64,000 nt of DNA from Microcoleus sp. FACHB-672 (GTDB lineage: Bacteria > Cyanobacteriota > Cyanobacteriia > Cyanobacteriales > Oscillatoriaceae), in the NCBI RefSeq assembly GCF_014695725.1, contig NZ_JACJOU010000026.1:124001-188000 (forward strand), in the 5' to 3' direction. Numbering within the stretch: position 1 is the stretch's first letter; each line of letters begins with the position of its first letter. A program made the translations under genes and the position numbers. Under the pieces are notes generated by a model. The model had not been told where the DNA came from, ran no database searches, and saw only the letters and a program-made list of their open reading frames with translations. This document shows, piece after piece, positions 8,895 through 19,290 of the stretch.

Positions 8895-10004
8895 CTATTT
8901 CAAAAACAAAATACCAAGAATCTCTGAGTGCTTCTGACCGAATTGCGAGGTTTCTATCAGCCTAGACATTACTTTTTTTTGCCAGTAAGTTGTTGCGATT
9001 GATAAAACCGCAACAACTAAAAAGAAGACCACAAAGTTATTCAAGACTTGCGGTAACTTGACTCTAATCAAATACCAGTTGTATATAAAAAAAATATGCC
9101 ATAAGTATATCCATAATGTGGATGAGCTGATGAATAATATCCAACTACTAATCTGACGATTTTTATTCAAAAATTGAGACATTTTAAACTTATCTATGGT
9201 TAGGTAGATAAAAATCGTCATAAAAATTCCATAAGCCACATAGTAAACTCTGGGAGGAAACTTCAATATCCGCAAGGGAATAAAATGACCAAAATAAGAA
9301 TATTTATAAAAGAGTATAAAGAAAAATAAAGCTCCAAAGAAGGATGCAACCCAAACTAACTCTTTTTTAGTCATTCTAGGCACACACATTCCTAAACCAA
9401 ACAAGAAGCCATAGGGAATGATAGAAAATAATATAAAAGTTGTCGATTCTTGGAGTGAACTTTCTAAGTTGTTTGTGTAGATAGCGCTAATGATTGCTTC
9501 ATGAACTGTGAAAATTGCCAAAATCGCGATGAAAAATTGACTAATGTTAGAAAATGAGCTGCGTAATTTGAGAAGAAAAACTGATAAAATAGCGACTATC
9601 ACAAATACTCGAACGATCCAAACGTACCCAATTCCATCTATTAAAAAAAACGTGTCTAGAATTTTTTGAGAAGAAAAAGGATATTTTGTTAACTTTCCAA
9701 GTAGCAAATAGTAAATATAGTAAAAGCCAAAGAAAAAGGCTAAAAATAACCAAACTGGAGCGATGAGACGGGGAATTCTTTTTTTCAAGTAATCAGCAAA
9801 TTGATAGGTTCTATTCTTACAAGAATAATCAAAAAGGATTCCTGATACAATCACCATCATTGGCACGTCAAATTCTCGCAGCCGGTCGAAGTTGGTGGGA
9901 AAATCTGTGTGGGCCATAATAATTAAAATCAGGCCCAGAGTTTTCAAAATATCAGCAGTAATGTTTCTGTTGGGTTTTTGAGCGACTTCTTCTAATTTGT
10001 TCAT
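8895..10004 (-). CDS. Acyltransferase 3 family membrane protein
   Basis: A 369-residue multi-spanning protein (roughly ten hydrophobic segments) of the OafA/NodX-like acyltransferase family, which O-acetylates sugars or polysaccharides at the membrane. The family histidine is His32 in IIMAHTDFP, close after the conserved DILKTLGL stretch in helix 1. The gene is clearly richer in A and T than its neighbours and has long A/T runs, which could mean acquisition by transfer or simply reflect its hydrophobic codons. It might decorate the polymer made by the upstream locus, but it is separated from that locus and this is only inference. Confidence 0.85.
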   Translation of the reverse strand: MNKLEEVAQKPNRNITADILKTLGLILIIMAHTDFPTNFDRLREFDVPMMVIVSGILFDYSCKNRTYQFADYLKKRIPRLIAPVWLFLAFFFGFYYIYYLLLGKLTKYPFSSQKILDTFFLIDGIGYVWIVRVFVIVAILSVFLLKLRSSFSNISQFFIAILAIFTVHEAIISAIYTNNLESSLQESTTFILFSIIPYGFLFGLGMCVPRMTKKELVWVASFFGALFFFILFYKYSYFGHFIPLRILKFPPRVYYVAYGIFMTIFIYLTIDKFKMSQFLNKNRQISSWILFISSSTLWIYLWHIFFIYNWYLIRVKLPQVLNNFVVFFLVVAVLSIATTYWQKKVMSRLIETSQFGQKHSEILGILFLK

Positions 10005-10044
10005 AGTTTCCTAACACTAACCTCAAATAGGCAATTTTGGAAAC

Positions 10045-10089
10045 GGGTCATAGATAATGGGCAAATTTTACGCTCATTACCCATGACCC
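10045..10089 (-). terminator. Hairpin downstream of uvrB
   Basis: Imperfect inverted repeat, arms 10045-10059 and 10075-10089 (13 of 15 pairs), starting 28 bp beyond the uvrB stop codon. No strong T-run follows on the minus strand, so termination is probable but not certain. Confidence 0.5.
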
Positions 10090-10117
10090 TTTAATGGGGA
10101 TAGTTAGAATGTCTTGA

Positions 10118-12121
10118 TTATCCGTGATTTCCGAGCATTCGATCTCGCAAATTTTTAATGCGATCTCGATACTTCGCTGCCTCCTCAAATTCCATTTTCT
10201 TCGCCGCTTCTTTCATTTGAGCTTCCAATTGGCCGATTAACTCAGGAATCTGATCTATAGAAAGCTCATCCGCCTGTTCACAAACGGTTTCCAACTGCTG
10301 AGCGTTGAGCCGGCGCGACAGATCTAAAAACGACAAAATAGCATTTCCTGATTTCTTGGCAATTGACTGCGGTGTAATTCCGTGCAGTTTATTATACGCG
10401 GTTTGAATCCCCCGCCGGCGATCCGTTTCATCAATTGCTTTGATCATGCTGTCGGTGAGATTATCGGCATATAAAATCGCTTGCCCCTGCACATGACGCG
10501 CCGCCCGCCCGATGGTTTGAATGAGGGAACGCGCCGCCCGCAAAAACCCTTCCTTGTCTGCATCCAAAATTGCGACGAGAGAAACTTCTGGCAAATCTAA
10601 TCCTTCCCGCAGCAAATTGACGCCAATTAGCACGTCAAATTCACCCTCACGCAACGCTTGGAGAATCTCAATGCGCTCAATCGATTGAATTTCAGAATGC
10701 AGATACCGAACTTTAATCCCGCGCTCTTGGAGATATTCTGTCAAATCTTCTGCCATGCGCTTGGTTAAAGTTGTAATCAGCGTGCGTTCTTTCCGGTCAA
10801 CTCTGTCTTTAATTTCTCCTAATAAATCATCAATTTGACCAGATGTTGGCCGCACAAAAATTTCTGGATCAATCACGCCGGTGGGGCGAATCACTTGTTC
10901 CGCCACCTGACCTTCTGATTTTTCGATTTCCCAGTCTCCGGGGGTAGCCGAAACAAAAATACACTGGTTAACCTTTTCCCAAAATTCATCAGCTTTTAGG
11001 GGGCGATTATCGGCTGCGCTGGGAAGGCGAAATCCATGCTCAATTAACACTTTTTTCCGTGCTTGGTCGCCATTATACATCGCCCGAATTTGTGGGACTG
11101 AAACATGAGATTCATCAATCACGAGTAGCCAATCTTTCGGGAAATAATCAATTAAACATTCTGGGGGTTCACCGGCAATCCGCCCTGCTAAGTGACGAGA
11201 ATAGTTTTCAACGCCATTGCAGTAACCCACTTCTCGCAACATCTCCAGATCGTAGCGGGCGCGTTGTTCTAGCCGCTGGGCTTCTAATAATTTCCCTTCT
11301 TTTTGCAATTCTTCCAGCCGGCTTTCTAATTCCGACTCAATGTCTTGGCAAGCAATATCTAGGCGATCTTGTGGGGTAACAAAGTGACGCGCTGGGTAAA
11401 TATTCAGGGCTTCTACGCTTTGGATGATGTTGCCGGTTACGGGGTCAAGATAGCGAATCGCGTCAATTTCATCGCCGAAAAACTCTACTCGAATAATTCG
11501 GTCTTCATAAGCAGGGCCAATTTCTAAAACATCGCCTTTTACACGAAACCGGCCTCGACCTAAATCTAAGTCGTTGCGCGTATATTGCACGCCGGCCAAT
11601 TCTCGTAGCAATTGACGTTGATTAACTTCGCTTCCCACTTTTAAAGGGATAGAAGCTTTTAAATATTCTGAGGGAATTCCTAATCCGTAAATGCAGCTAA
11701 TTGAAGCAACGACAATTACATCCTGGCGCTCAAATAACGAACGAGTGGCTGAGTGCCTCAGCATATCAATTTCATCGTTAATTGAGGCGGTTTTTTCGAT
11801 ATAGGTGTCGGTGACGGGAATATAAGCTTCCGGTTGATAGTAGTCGTAGTAACTGACAAAGTATTCAACGGCATTGTTCGGGAAGAAATCCCGCAATTCG
11901 TTGCAGAGCTGGGCAGCGAGGGTTTTGTTGTGGGCAAGTACGAGGGTGGGTTTGCGGATTTGCTGAATCACTGAGGCGATGGAGAAGGTTTTGCCGGTGC
12001 CGGTGGCCCCCAGCAGGGTTTGATAGGGGTGACCGGCTTGAATACCCTTAACCAGTTGTGCGATGGCTTGCGGCTGGTCGCCGGTGGGTTGAAAGGGGGC
12101 TTGGAGTTGAAATTGCACCAT
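10118..12121 (-). CDS. uvrB: Excinuclease ABC subunit B
   Basis: DNA damage-recognition helicase of nucleotide excision repair; it is loaded by UvrA and recruits UvrC. Seen here: Walker [15 protein letters not shown] near the N-terminus, a damage-wedge hairpin region with [12 protein letters not shown], the DESH box in [11 protein letters not shown], helicase motifs with [12 protein letters not shown], and a C-terminal UVR motif ([17 protein letters not shown]) that contacts UvrC. I place the start at ATG 12121 (667 residues, [16 protein letters not shown]), which matches where UvrB normally begins. The frame can be extended to a GTG at 12160, but those 13 residues look unlike the family. Confidence 0.97.
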   Translation of the reverse strand: MVQFQLQAPFQPTGDQPQAIAQLVKGIQAGHPYQTLLGATGTGKTFSIASVIQQIRKPTLVLAHNKTLAAQLCNELRDFFPNNAVEYFVSYYDYYQPEAYIPVTDTYIEKTASINDEIDMLRHSATRSLFERQDVIVVASISCIYGLGIPSEYLKASIPLKVGSEVNQRQLLRELAGVQYTRNDLDLGRGRFRVKGDVLEIGPAYEDRIIRVEFFGDEIDAIRYLDPVTGNIIQSVEALNIYPARHFVTPQDRLDIACQDIESELESRLEELQKEGKLLEAQRLEQRARYDLEMLREVGYCNGVENYSRHLAGRIAGEPPECLIDYFPKDWLLVIDESHVSVPQIRAMYNGDQARKKVLIEHGFRLPSAADNRPLKADEFWEKVNQCIFVSATPGDWEIEKSEGQVAEQVIRPTGVIDPEIFVRPTSGQIDDLLGEIKDRVDRKERTLITTLTKRMAEDLTEYLQERGIKVRYLHSEIQSIERIEILQALREGEFDVLIGVNLLREGLDLPEVSLVAILDADKEGFLRAARSLIQTIGRAARHVQGQAILYADNLTDSMIKAIDETDRRRGIQTAYNKLHGITPQSIAKKSGNAILSFLDLSRRLNAQQLETVCEQADELSIDQIPELIGQLEAQMKEAAKKMEFEEAAKYRDRIKNLRDRMLGNHG

Positions 12122-12458
12122 AACGTCTTTCGCAGTGGCTTCCAAATGGAATGTTAACACCGGCAGCCCGATACAGGGCCGGCTAGGACAATGTTTTACT
12201 TAATATAGGCAAAGAAAGCGTTTCAGGCCGGCAGAACTTCAACTTCTGCTTTTATGAACTTTTTTAACAATTATTAACTCGAAAAGTTTAATCCCATCCT
12301 TCTCTTATTTTAACAGAAAATTAATAAAAATTACTGAATTTAATCAGCCTTCAGGTAGAGGGCTGGCTCAACTATATTGCTTAAGCTAAGAATAGACTTA
12401 AAATTAAAGTTGCAACTTTCACTTAAGTTCAAAGCGCTCAAAAATAAGGAGAAAGCTT

Positions 12459-12641
12459 ATGAGCATCCAAGAAAGAGCAAAAGTGATTGGAGAGAATTTT
12501 GAAGGCAAGGCTCAAGAAGCGGTAGGTGAAACTACCTGCGATCCTGAAGATCGAGTTGAAGGTAAAGCGAAGGAACTCGACTCGCAAACTCGCCATGCTG
12601 CAGAAGAATTAAAAGAAGAGATCGACCACAGGCTGGACTAA
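12459..12641 (+). CDS. CsbD family stress protein (first copy)
   Basis: A 60-residue charged helical protein of the CsbD family, small general-stress proteins of unknown mechanism. The family pattern is visible: FEGKAQEAVGETTCDPEDRVEGKAKELD. The start is set by a good ribosome site (AAGGAG at 12446-12451, spacing 7). It is about 46 percent A/E/K/D/R and has no signal peptide. A second copy lies 460 bp downstream. This copy carries a Cys where the partner has Gly (TTCDPED against VTGDPQD). Confidence 0.88.
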   Translation: MSIQERAKVIGENFEGKAQEAVGETTCDPEDRVEGKAKELDSQTRHAAEELKEEIDHRLD

Positions 12642-13103
12642 CTATCATACTTTTACTGGAGGGTTTGGGTAACTCATTGGCTATCCAGACCCTTCTTCTA
12701 TTAAACAGAAGATTTAGAAGCTCAGCTAAAGCGCATTTGATTCGTGATTTATATCGGATGCGACCAAATCTTCCATTCCTCTCCCCTTATCCCCTTCAAT
12801 CTGGACAAAAAAATAAATGCTTAGCAGATGAGGGCGGTTGCCGCTAAATCTGGAACCTACAGCTTTAAAAAAACTTGATATCTTTAATTCATGACTAACT
12901 TTAGCAGATGATTAGCAGGAATATTCTGCTTTTTCATCATCTTGTCCTGCAAACCTACAAGGAAACCCGCGATCCCCAACTATCCCCCAAGAGTCGGAGA
13001 CAGCGTTTATCTTTAATCCGCCTGCGGGTAGATGGCTTGATGAAGACCAGCCAATACGATGATAAGTAGATAAAACGATATCAAACAAATACGGAGTAAC
13101 AAA
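12642..13103. other. Intergenic region between the two csbD-like genes, with a terminator-like hairpin
   Basis: No gene recognised. Directly after the first csbD-like gene there is an imperfect stem (12661-12671 with 12682-12692, G-U pairs allowed) followed by a T-rich tract, a probable terminator. The rest must contain a separate promoter for the second copy. Frames open on the minus strand here are only antisense to the csbD-like genes. Confidence 0.5.
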
Positions 13104-13292
13104 ATGAGCATAGAAGATAGAGCCAAAGCAACAGCCAGCAATCTTGAAGGCAAAGCTAAAGAAGCGATGGGTGAAGTCACCGGCGATCCTCAAGATAAAG
13201 CTGAAGGCAAAATGAAACAAGCAGAAGGCCAAACCCGCCACGCTGGTGAAGATCTCAAAGATAAAGTCAAGGACACCATTGACAAGCTATAA
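13104..13292 (+). CDS. CsbD family stress protein (second copy)
   Basis: A 62-residue CsbD protein with the canonical pattern LEGKAKEAMGEVTGDPQDKAEGKMKQAEG. It is preceded by a CGGAGT ribosome site. It closely resembles the copy at 12459-12641 and probably arose by local duplication. It has its own downstream terminator, so it is likely a single-gene transcript induced by stress. Function beyond stress association is unknown. Confidence 0.9.
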   Translation: MSIEDRAKATASNLEGKAKEAMGEVTGDPQDKAEGKMKQAEGQTRHAGEDLKDKVKDTIDKL

Positions 13293-13304
13293 GTCTTCCT
13301 GTCG

Positions 13305-13351
13305 AGGTCGGCTGGATAAATCATTTCTTATCTAGCCCTTCGACCTTTTTT
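13305..13351 (+). terminator. Rho-independent terminator after second csbD
   Basis: Nested stem: AGGTCG (13305-13310) pairs with CGACCT (13341-13346), and GCTGGATAA (13311-13319) pairs with TTATCTAGC (13328-13336). A run of six T ends at 13351. Starts 12 bp beyond the stop codon. Confidence 0.8.
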
Positions 13352-13415
13352 AGTGCTTTAAATACACGGTGGTCTAAAAGTCACTTTACAAACACAGTTT
13401 TTAAAGGAGGTTAAA

Positions 13416-13856
13416 GTGGGTTTCTTTCAACAAATTCGGAAAGCTTTGATAGCGCTTGTTTTGGTATTAGTTCTCAGCACAGCAACAGCTTGTGGGGGAG
13501 CAACAACTGCCCAAAGTCCAACAAGTTTACCTGGAAGCACCGGCACCTTGGCTTATTCCCAATTAGAACGTGGTAATAGCGCAGCCGGTCAAGAGTTTGG
13601 TGCTTGGGTGGTGCAGACAGCGAAAGGACTGGTTCAAGATGCTTACGTGCGTGACGACAACAAGCTGGGTGTTGTAATTACACCGAAAGTCAGTCCAAAC
13701 GAAGTAAAAGATTTAGCTCGTTCCTTAGCGCAGGGCTTTCATCACAATTTCCCGAATCAGGATGTTAGCGTGTTAGTTTACGCCCCTGATAAGAAACTAA
13801 TTTTGACAGCTAAGTACGATCAACAGTCAAACAAAATTGACTATAAAGCCGGTTAA
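13416..13856 (+). CDS. Small lipoprotein of unknown function
   Basis: A 146-residue protein with a signal peptide and a lipobox-like end (STATACGG), so a membrane-attached lipoprotein is likely. The GTG start is supported by a near-perfect ribosome site, AAGGAGG at 13404-13410, five bases upstream. The mature part (LERGNSAAGQEFGAWVV onward) is a compact alpha/beta region I do not recognise. It lies between csbD and another uncharacterised stress-like gene, suggesting membership of the same stress regulon, but nothing in the sequence proves this. Confidence 0.75.
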   Translation: MGFFQQIRKALIALVLVLVLSTATACGGATTAQSPTSLPGSTGTLAYSQLERGNSAAGQEFGAWVVQTAKGLVQDAYVRDDNKLGVVITPKVSPNEVKDLARSLAQGFHHNFPNQDVSVLVYAPDKKLILTAKYDQQSNKIDYKAG

Positions 13857-13962
13857 TAACAGGCAGTTTCAGACATTTTGAAAAGCGGGTAAAGTTGCCG
13901 CCATTCATGAAAATTTGATGTCTGAGCAAAAAGCAATTGACTCAAAGCAGGAGAAAAATCAA

Positions 13963-14475
13963 ATGAGTACAAGCGACCAATACAAACGCCATATCATGAG
14001 TGATTTGGCCCAGGGCGATAGCGAAATGATGAGCGACGCCCCTACCCAAGATTACCAAAACTTTGACGATTTCGCTCAACGCTCAACGCCTAATGAGCGT
14101 CGCCAATTGTTCGGTAAGTCTCTTCAACACAGTAATATTCCTCCCAGCCAGTTGGAACCCGAACTGCAAAAAGCAATCGCACAAATCAAACCCAATGAAC
14201 GGGATGATGTTGCTCGCGAATTCTTCAAGCATTTGGAAAAGAGAGGTCTTAAGGACAAGCAGCTAGAGCAACAACTGGGACTTTCAACACATCATGCTAG
14301 CCACATGACTTCTGATGATGTTGCTAAACTGGCATCCTTTACCTATCACTCACATCCCGATGTGTTCCAAGAGGTATTAGCCGATAAGCCTGATTTAATG
14401 AAATTCCTCGGCAATCCCCTTGTGGCTGCTATCGTGGGCGTAGTTGCTGCTAAGTGGTTGGGCAATCGTCACTAA
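13963..14475 (+). CDS. Conserved-looking protein of unknown function
   Basis: 170 residues from the ATG at 13963, which has an AGGAG ribosome site at 13949-13953. The frame can be extended upstream to TTG/ATG at 13915/13918, but without such a site. The protein is rich in charged residues and Met/His, with a stretch QRSTPNERRQLFGKSL. It ends in a hydrophobic segment (LVAAIVGVVAAKWLG) that could be a membrane tail anchor. I do not recognise the family. It is followed by a good terminator and lies 3' of the csbD/lipoprotein genes. Confidence 0.75.
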   Translation: MSTSDQYKRHIMSDLAQGDSEMMSDAPTQDYQNFDDFAQRSTPNERRQLFGKSLQHSNIPPSQLEPELQKAIAQIKPNERDDVAREFFKHLEKRGLKDKQLEQQLGLSTHHASHMTSDDVAKLASFTYHSHPDVFQEVLADKPDLMKFLGNPLVAAIVGVVAAKWLGNRH

Positions 14476-14520
14476 GCTCAGCTTCAAAAGCTGTCAAAAA
14501 ATTTGTTTTTCTGGGTATTT

Positions 14521-14551
14521 AAGGGTGATCATTTATGATCTCCCTTTTTTT
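14521..14551 (+). terminator. Rho-independent terminator
   Basis: Stem AAGGGTGATCA (14521-14531) with TGATCTCCCTT (14536-14546), one mismatch and a 4-base loop, followed by a T-run to 14551. Confidence 0.85.
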
Positions 14552-14636
14552 ATTGCCGGCATCCAATCCTCAAATTCATTTGCGTTTATCAGCGGTTAAA
14601 AAACAAATATTGTCGTGTCCCAGAAGCAGTAAAATT

Positions 14637-17456
14637 CTAACTGCTGCGTGATGAACTTAAAGCATTGCGATCACTAATTTTATTCAAAAGATCCGTAAAA
14701 GTTTTGTAATCAACCGGCTTCATCAAATACTCGGTTGCCCCCAGAGCAAATCCCTGATTTTTATCCTCCACAAACGTCAGCACAATCACAGGAATATCAG
14801 CCAGAATCGGATTGGCTTTAAGCGCTGAAAGTACCGCCCAGCCATCCATACGAGGCATCATTACATCCAAAATAATCGCATCTGGACGCAATTCCTTTGC
14901 TAGTCGCAATCCCGCCTCGCCGCCTGCCGACGCCACTACCCGAAATCCTTCTTTAACCAAGCACCGCGCAATCAGTTCCCGTGCGTCAAGATCGTCATCA
15001 ATCACTAATACAGTTGTAACAAGACTCAGAACACAGCTATCCCAAACCTGAGACTTTACTTCAGCATCACCTATCTCAATTTCTTCCTCAGTTTTAACCA
15101 CCACCGGCAGGCGAATCGTAAAAGTAGATCCACAATCGGCTTCGCTTTTGACAGAAATTTCGCCGCCCTGCATTTGGCAAAATTTCTGAGTAATCGCAAG
15201 CCCTAAGCCGGTGCCTCCATAGGTACGCGACATGGAGGCATCTGCCTGGGTGAATGGCTGGAAAAGATTCGCCATCTGTGCCGGTGTCATGCCAATGCCG
15301 GTGTCGCTGACAGAAAATACAATAAACGATGAATCCTCAGCATCGCCCTCTCCTGCACTCACCGTCAGGGTAATTCTACCTTGGTGAGTAAATTTAGCGG
15401 CGTTACTGAGCAGATTAAAAAGTGATTGCCGCAGTTTCGTTAAGTCAGCATACATCGTGCCGAGGTTGTGGTCGCAATTGACCGTCAAAGTGTTACCATT
15501 TTTTGCAATCAAAGGCCGAAAACTCACCGCAATCTCATCAATTAAATCTGCTACATCAAAAGTTTCTGGACAAAGAATCATTCTGCCGGCTTCTATTTTC
15601 GAGATATCAAGAATATCGCCGATCATTGTTAGCAAGTGTTTTCCAGCGATGCAAATCCTATCGAGATCGGGTTGCATATCCCCATAGCCTAAATCTATGG
15701 CTTCCTCTTGTAGCATCTCGCTGTAGCCAATAATGGCGTTGAGAGGTGTGCGTAACTCATGGCTCATATTCGCCAAAAATGTGCTTTTGGCGCGGCTAGC
15801 GGCTTCTGCTGCCTCTTTAGCAGCTTGCAGCTCAAGGCTACGTTCTTCAAGTTGCCGGCTTCGCACTTCTAAACCCTTGAGCAAGCTGCCCACTTGCTGA
15901 GCCATTGTATTCAAAGTTGAGGAAAGCAGCCCGATTTCATCCCTAGAAGTCACCGGCGATCGCACGCTCAAATCGCCACTCGATAGCAGTTGAGCCGTGT
16001 GCGTCACTTCAGCCAAGGCACGGGTAATCCGAGAGACGACAAGCAGCGCCACCGGCATCCCCACCACGTTTAAAAGCAGCGCCAGCAGCAACAAAAACTG
16101 ACTGTGATTTGCCGCTGCGCTCGCCTCCAGCACCAACTTTTGCGCTGTCTCGTCATTTGCCACCGAGAGCGCTGCACTCGCGCTTTTGAGTTGCGTTGCG
16201 CTGATCCACCCAACCCACACCGCCAGCGAGGTGAGCATTCCCAGGGCGCTAAACAGCGCGATCAAGGAGGTGCGAATTCCTCCCCGGAACCTTCGTTTAG
16301 AAAATCCTGCCGCCCAAGGATAAAGTTTGAGGAACGGATCGGGGCACACCGGCTCTCCAGAATTCCAGATTTCCCGGATCAAGCCGTCTGCTCTTACCTT
16401 GCCGACGCGCACGGTTTTCCAAGTATGCTGGGTTTTGCTATCTATCTTAACAATGCCTCCCGGCGCGGCAAACTCGATATTTTTAGCAGCCGCCTTCACC
16501 TTCGCCACGTCTGTTGAACCTGCCTTTTCTACGGCTTGCTTCCACAGATAAACGCCCAAGTATGCCGCCTCGATGGGGTCATCTGTGACGCGATTTTGAC
16601 CGTATTTTTCCTTGTAAGCTTTGACAAACTGCCGGTTTTCTGCTGTCTCAAGGGTTTGAAAATAGTTCCAAACCACCAGATGTCCAGCAATATTTTCAAC
16701 GCCAATTTTTCGCACTTCTTCTTCTGCCAAACTCACAGACATCACCGGCAAATCTTCGGCTGTAAAACCGGCTTCTCTCAACTGTTGGAAGAAAACGATG
16801 TTGCTATCGCCATTGAGACTATTAACAATTGCATCGGGTTGCGAAGCTTGAATGTGGGCGATTGCCGTGCTGAAATCTGTACCACCCAGGGGAATATAAT
16901 CTTCTCCCGCCAACTCTCCCCCCTGTGCCGCCAATTGCGCTTTGATAATGGGGTTGGCGGTACGCGGAAAGATACAATCCGAGCCAATCAGGTAAATTTT
17001 CCGCTTGCCCTGAGCCAGTAAGTAATCTACTGCAGGGATAATTTGCTGGTTAGGCGCAGCGCCGGTGTAGAAGACATTCGGAGACTGCTCTAAACCTTCA
17101 TACTGCACGGGATAAAAAAGCAATCCATTCAACCCTTCAAACACCGGCAGCACGGCTTTGCGACTGGCAGAAGTCCAGCAGCCAAACACGACGGCTACCT
17201 GTTCCTGTTGCAGCAATTTCTTCGCCTTCTGGGCAAAGGTTTGCAAATCGCTCGCCCCATCCTCAATAATTGCTTCGAGCCGGCATCCTAAAACTCCGCC
17301 TGCGGCATTAATTTCATCAATTGCCAGCAGGGTTGCATCTTTGACTGAAATCTCACTGATCGACATGGTGCCGGTGAGGGAATGCAGCACGCCAATTTTA
17401 ATCGGGGTAGTGCCGGTGTTCAGTTTCCGAGTAGGGTGAGTGCTGTTTGCTCCCAT
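14637..17456 (-). CDS. Hybrid histidine kinase with amide/urea-type binding domain
   Basis: A 939-residue sensor protein. Residues about 18-380 form a complete periplasmic-binding-protein fold of the UrtA/AmiC type ([29 protein letters not shown]), so urea, short amides or branched amino acids are candidate ligands. Two membrane segments follow (about 398-421 and 454-478), then HAMP, a short coiled coil, HisKA with the phospho-acceptor in [10 protein letters not shown] (about 568), an HATPase domain ([17 protein letters not shown]) and a receiver domain with Asp in [12 protein letters not shown] (about 862). No signal peptide is present and none can be gained upstream, because the frame meets TAA 14 codons before the ATG without an alternative start. 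The binding domain could therefore be cytoplasmic. No partner regulator lies alongside. Confidence 0.9.
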   Translation of the reverse strand: MGANSTHPTRKLNTGTTPIKIGVLHSLTGTMSISEISVKDATLLAIDEINAAGGVLGCRLEAIIEDGASDLQTFAQKAKKLLQQEQVAVVFGCWTSASRKAVLPVFEGLNGLLFYPVQYEGLEQSPNVFYTGAAPNQQIIPAVDYLLAQGKRKIYLIGSDCIFPRTANPIIKAQLAAQGGELAGEDYIPLGGTDFSTAIAHIQASQPDAIVNSLNGDSNIVFFQQLREAGFTAEDLPVMSVSLAEEEVRKIGVENIAGHLVVWNYFQTLETAENRQFVKAYKEKYGQNRVTDDPIEAAYLGVYLWKQAVEKAGSTDVAKVKAAAKNIEFAAPGGIVKIDSKTQHTWKTVRVGKVRADGLIREIWNSGEPVCPDPFLKLYPWAAGFSKRRFRGGIRTSLIALFSALGMLTSLAVWVGWISATQLKSASAALSVANDETAQKLVLEASAAANHSQFLLLLALLLNVVGMPVALLVVSRITRALAEVTHTAQLLSSGDLSVRSPVTSRDEIGLLSSTLNTMAQQVGSLLKGLEVRSRQLEERSLELQAAKEAAEAASRAKSTFLANMSHELRTPLNAIIGYSEMLQEEAIDLGYGDMQPDLDRICIAGKHLLTMIGDILDISKIEAGRMILCPETFDVADLIDEIAVSFRPLIAKNGNTLTVNCDHNLGTMYADLTKLRQSLFNLLSNAAKFTHQGRITLTVSAGEGDAEDSSFIVFSVSDTGIGMTPAQMANLFQPFTQADASMSRTYGGTGLGLAITQKFCQMQGGEISVKSEADCGSTFTIRLPVVVKTEEEIEIGDAEVKSQVWDSCVLSLVTTVLVIDDDLDARELIARCLVKEGFRVVASAGGEAGLRLAKELRPDAIILDVMMPRMDGWAVLSALKANPILADIPVIVLTFVEDKNQGFALGATEYLMKPVDYKTFTDLLNKISDRNALSSSRSS

Positions 17457-17859
17457 ACGGTTTTCTATTAATTTTATGGCTCTAACCCTGAAATTTTAAT
17501 TCAATCTCGCCAAATCTGGGTTTTAACGCAATTTGCACAAATCTCTAAATCGAATATACAATCAAAAATTTAAAACCGAGAACTGACAGGTGAGCATTCA
17601 TGGCTGATCTTCAATCCCTCAAAATGTTATGAAACGACTGCCGGCTCAGAGTAGACTTCTGACAAACGTAAATTTTTTGATTGCAAAGCTGTAGATGTTG
17701 GCCCAATCTGGCGTGCCGGTATCCAAAAATAGGGAACTCGAATCAATATCCTTTCTAAGATAGCGGCAAACCGGCAAGATGTCTGCACTCCACATTTAAT
17801 CCAATGAGTTAGGCTCGTCGGCTATCCTAATATCGGTTAATTTATGCGCCCTTAATTCT
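17457..17859. other. Divergent intergenic region, 403 bp
   Basis: Lies between the minus-strand kinase and plus-strand methyltransferase; it should hold promoters for both. AT-rich near the kinase. No gene or known RNA was recognised. Confidence 0.5.
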
Positions 17860-19290
17860 ATGACTAACCGATTATTTTACGGCGACAATCTTGAAATGCT
17901 GCGTCAGTTCATTCCAGATAATTCTGTAGATTTATGCTATATTGACCCACCTTTTAACTCCAATCGCAGCTACTACCAACTTTATAACAATCAAGGGAAT
18001 CAATGGAAAACGCAAGCTTTTACAGATACTTGGGCTTGGGATGATTTTGCAGAGGTCGGCTTTTCTCAAATCATTAATAATTATCGAAATAAATTTACAA
18101 CCCAAACGATTGATTTAATGGCCGGCTTATCAAAAGTATTGAGCAAAGGCAGCTTACTGGCTTATTTAGTCAGCATTACTTTGAGAGTTACTGAAATTCA
18201 TCGCATTTTAAAGCCAAATGGGAGTTTTTACCTCCACTGCGATCCGACTGCCGGCCATTATCTTAAGCTAGTCCTTGATGCCGTTTTTTGCCCTTCCGGT
18301 GGCGATTTTAAAAATGAAATCGTTTGGTGTTATTCCATTGGCGGGAAAAGTAATAAAAAGTTTGCAAAAAAGCATGATATTATTTTATTTTATACGAAAA
18401 ATGCTGAAACTTACACGTTCAATGAAAAAGCTGCATCAATATGTAGAAAACCAAACTCTCATATGAAAGTGAGGATAGATGCAGCAGGCCGACAATATCA
18501 GCAAAAAACTGATAAAAAAACAGGGAAACTATATAAATACTATTTAGATGAAGGAAAAATTGCTGAAGATTACTGGACAGATATCGAGACATTAAATCGG
18601 CAAGATAAAGAACGGTTAGGCTACCCAACCCAGAAACCAGAAGCGCTCTTAGACCGTATTATCAAAGTTAGCAGTAATGAAGGCGATGTTGTATTAGATG
18701 CTTACTGCGGTTGCGGAACAACTTTAGCCGTTGCTCAGCGCCTCAACCGGCAGTGGATAGGAATAGATATTACCTATCAAAGTATTAGTCTAGTTCTTAA
18801 ACGCCTTGAAAATTCTTTTGGCAGTCACGTACTCTCCCAAATTCAACTGATTGGCATTCCCAAAGATAGGGAGTCGGCAATCGCCCTTGCCAGCGTTCAA
18901 AGCAATTGCCGGCGCACTGAATATGAAAAATGGGCGATTCTTACCTATTCAAATAACCAAGCGCTCATTCAAGAGAAAAAAGGTTCCACCCCAGGAATAG
19001 AAGGTATTGTCTATTTTTTAGGAGAACATGGAGAGCTTCATAAAATAATATTGCAAGTTAAGCGAAATAATATAAATTTTTCAAATATAGAAGAAATGCA
19101 TAAAATTATAATAAATGAAAAAGCTAGTCTGGTTATTTACATTGTTTTGAAAAAAAGTAGGGCTGTTATAGAAAAAGCTCAATCTTACGGATTTTATTAT
19201 TGTAAAATAAATGGAAATATCCACCCTCGTTTGCAACTTGTCACAATTCAAGAAATCTTGGAAGAAGGAAAGCGTCTTAAGAGTCCTTGA
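17860..19290 (+). CDS. DNA methyltransferase fused to a restriction-nuclease-like domain
   Basis: A 476-residue protein in two parts. The first (about 1-335) is a beta-class N6-adenine/N4-cytosine methyltransferase: the catalytic motif IV comes first (CYIDPPFNSNRSYY), and the SAM-binding motif follows near VVLDAYCGCGTTLAVA, with TQKPEALLDRII between them. The second (about 345-476) looks like a PD-(D/E)XK domain of the Mrr type, with GIEGIVYF followed by IILQVKRN, where Glu and the E/Q-x-K pair would bind metal. The C-terminal half is noticeably more AT-rich than the first. If both domains are active this could be a single-chain restriction-modification enzyme. No separate specificity subunit is adjacent and the recognition site is unknown. 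Confidence 0.85.
   Translation: MTNRLFYGDNLEMLRQFIPDNSVDLCYIDPPFNSNRSYYQLYNNQGNQWKTQAFTDTWAWDDFAEVGFSQIINNYRNKFTTQTIDLMAGLSKVLSKGSLLAYLVSITLRVTEIHRILKPNGSFYLHCDPTAGHYLKLVLDAVFCPSGGDFKNEIVWCYSIGGKSNKKFAKKHDIILFYTKNAETYTFNEKAASICRKPNSHMKVRIDAAGRQYQQKTDKKTGKLYKYYLDEGKIAEDYWTDIETLNRQDKERLGYPTQKPEALLDRIIKVSSNEGDVVLDAYCGCGTTLAVAQRLNRQWIGIDITYQSISLVLKRLENSFGSHVLSQIQLIGIPKDRESAIALASVQSNCRRTEYEKWAILTYSNNQALIQEKKGSTPGIEGIVYFLGEHGELHKIILQVKRNNINFSNIEEMHKIIINEKASLVIYIVLKKSRAVIEKAQSYGFYYCKINGNIHPRLQLVTIQEILEEGKRLKSP

Noticed and set aside
12665-12847. 60-residue frame between the csbD-like genes
   Set aside because: It covers the terminator-like hairpin of the first csbD-like gene and shows no family pattern.
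12912-13241. 109-residue minus-strand frame with a hydrophobic look
   Set aside because: It is antisense to the second csbD-like gene, whose ribosome site, family pattern and terminator are clear; its hydrophobicity comes from reversing Lys/Glu-rich codons.
16104-17021. Several open frames on the plus strand over the hybrid kinase
   Set aside because: All are shadows of the minus-strand kinase and lack ribosome sites and family motifs.
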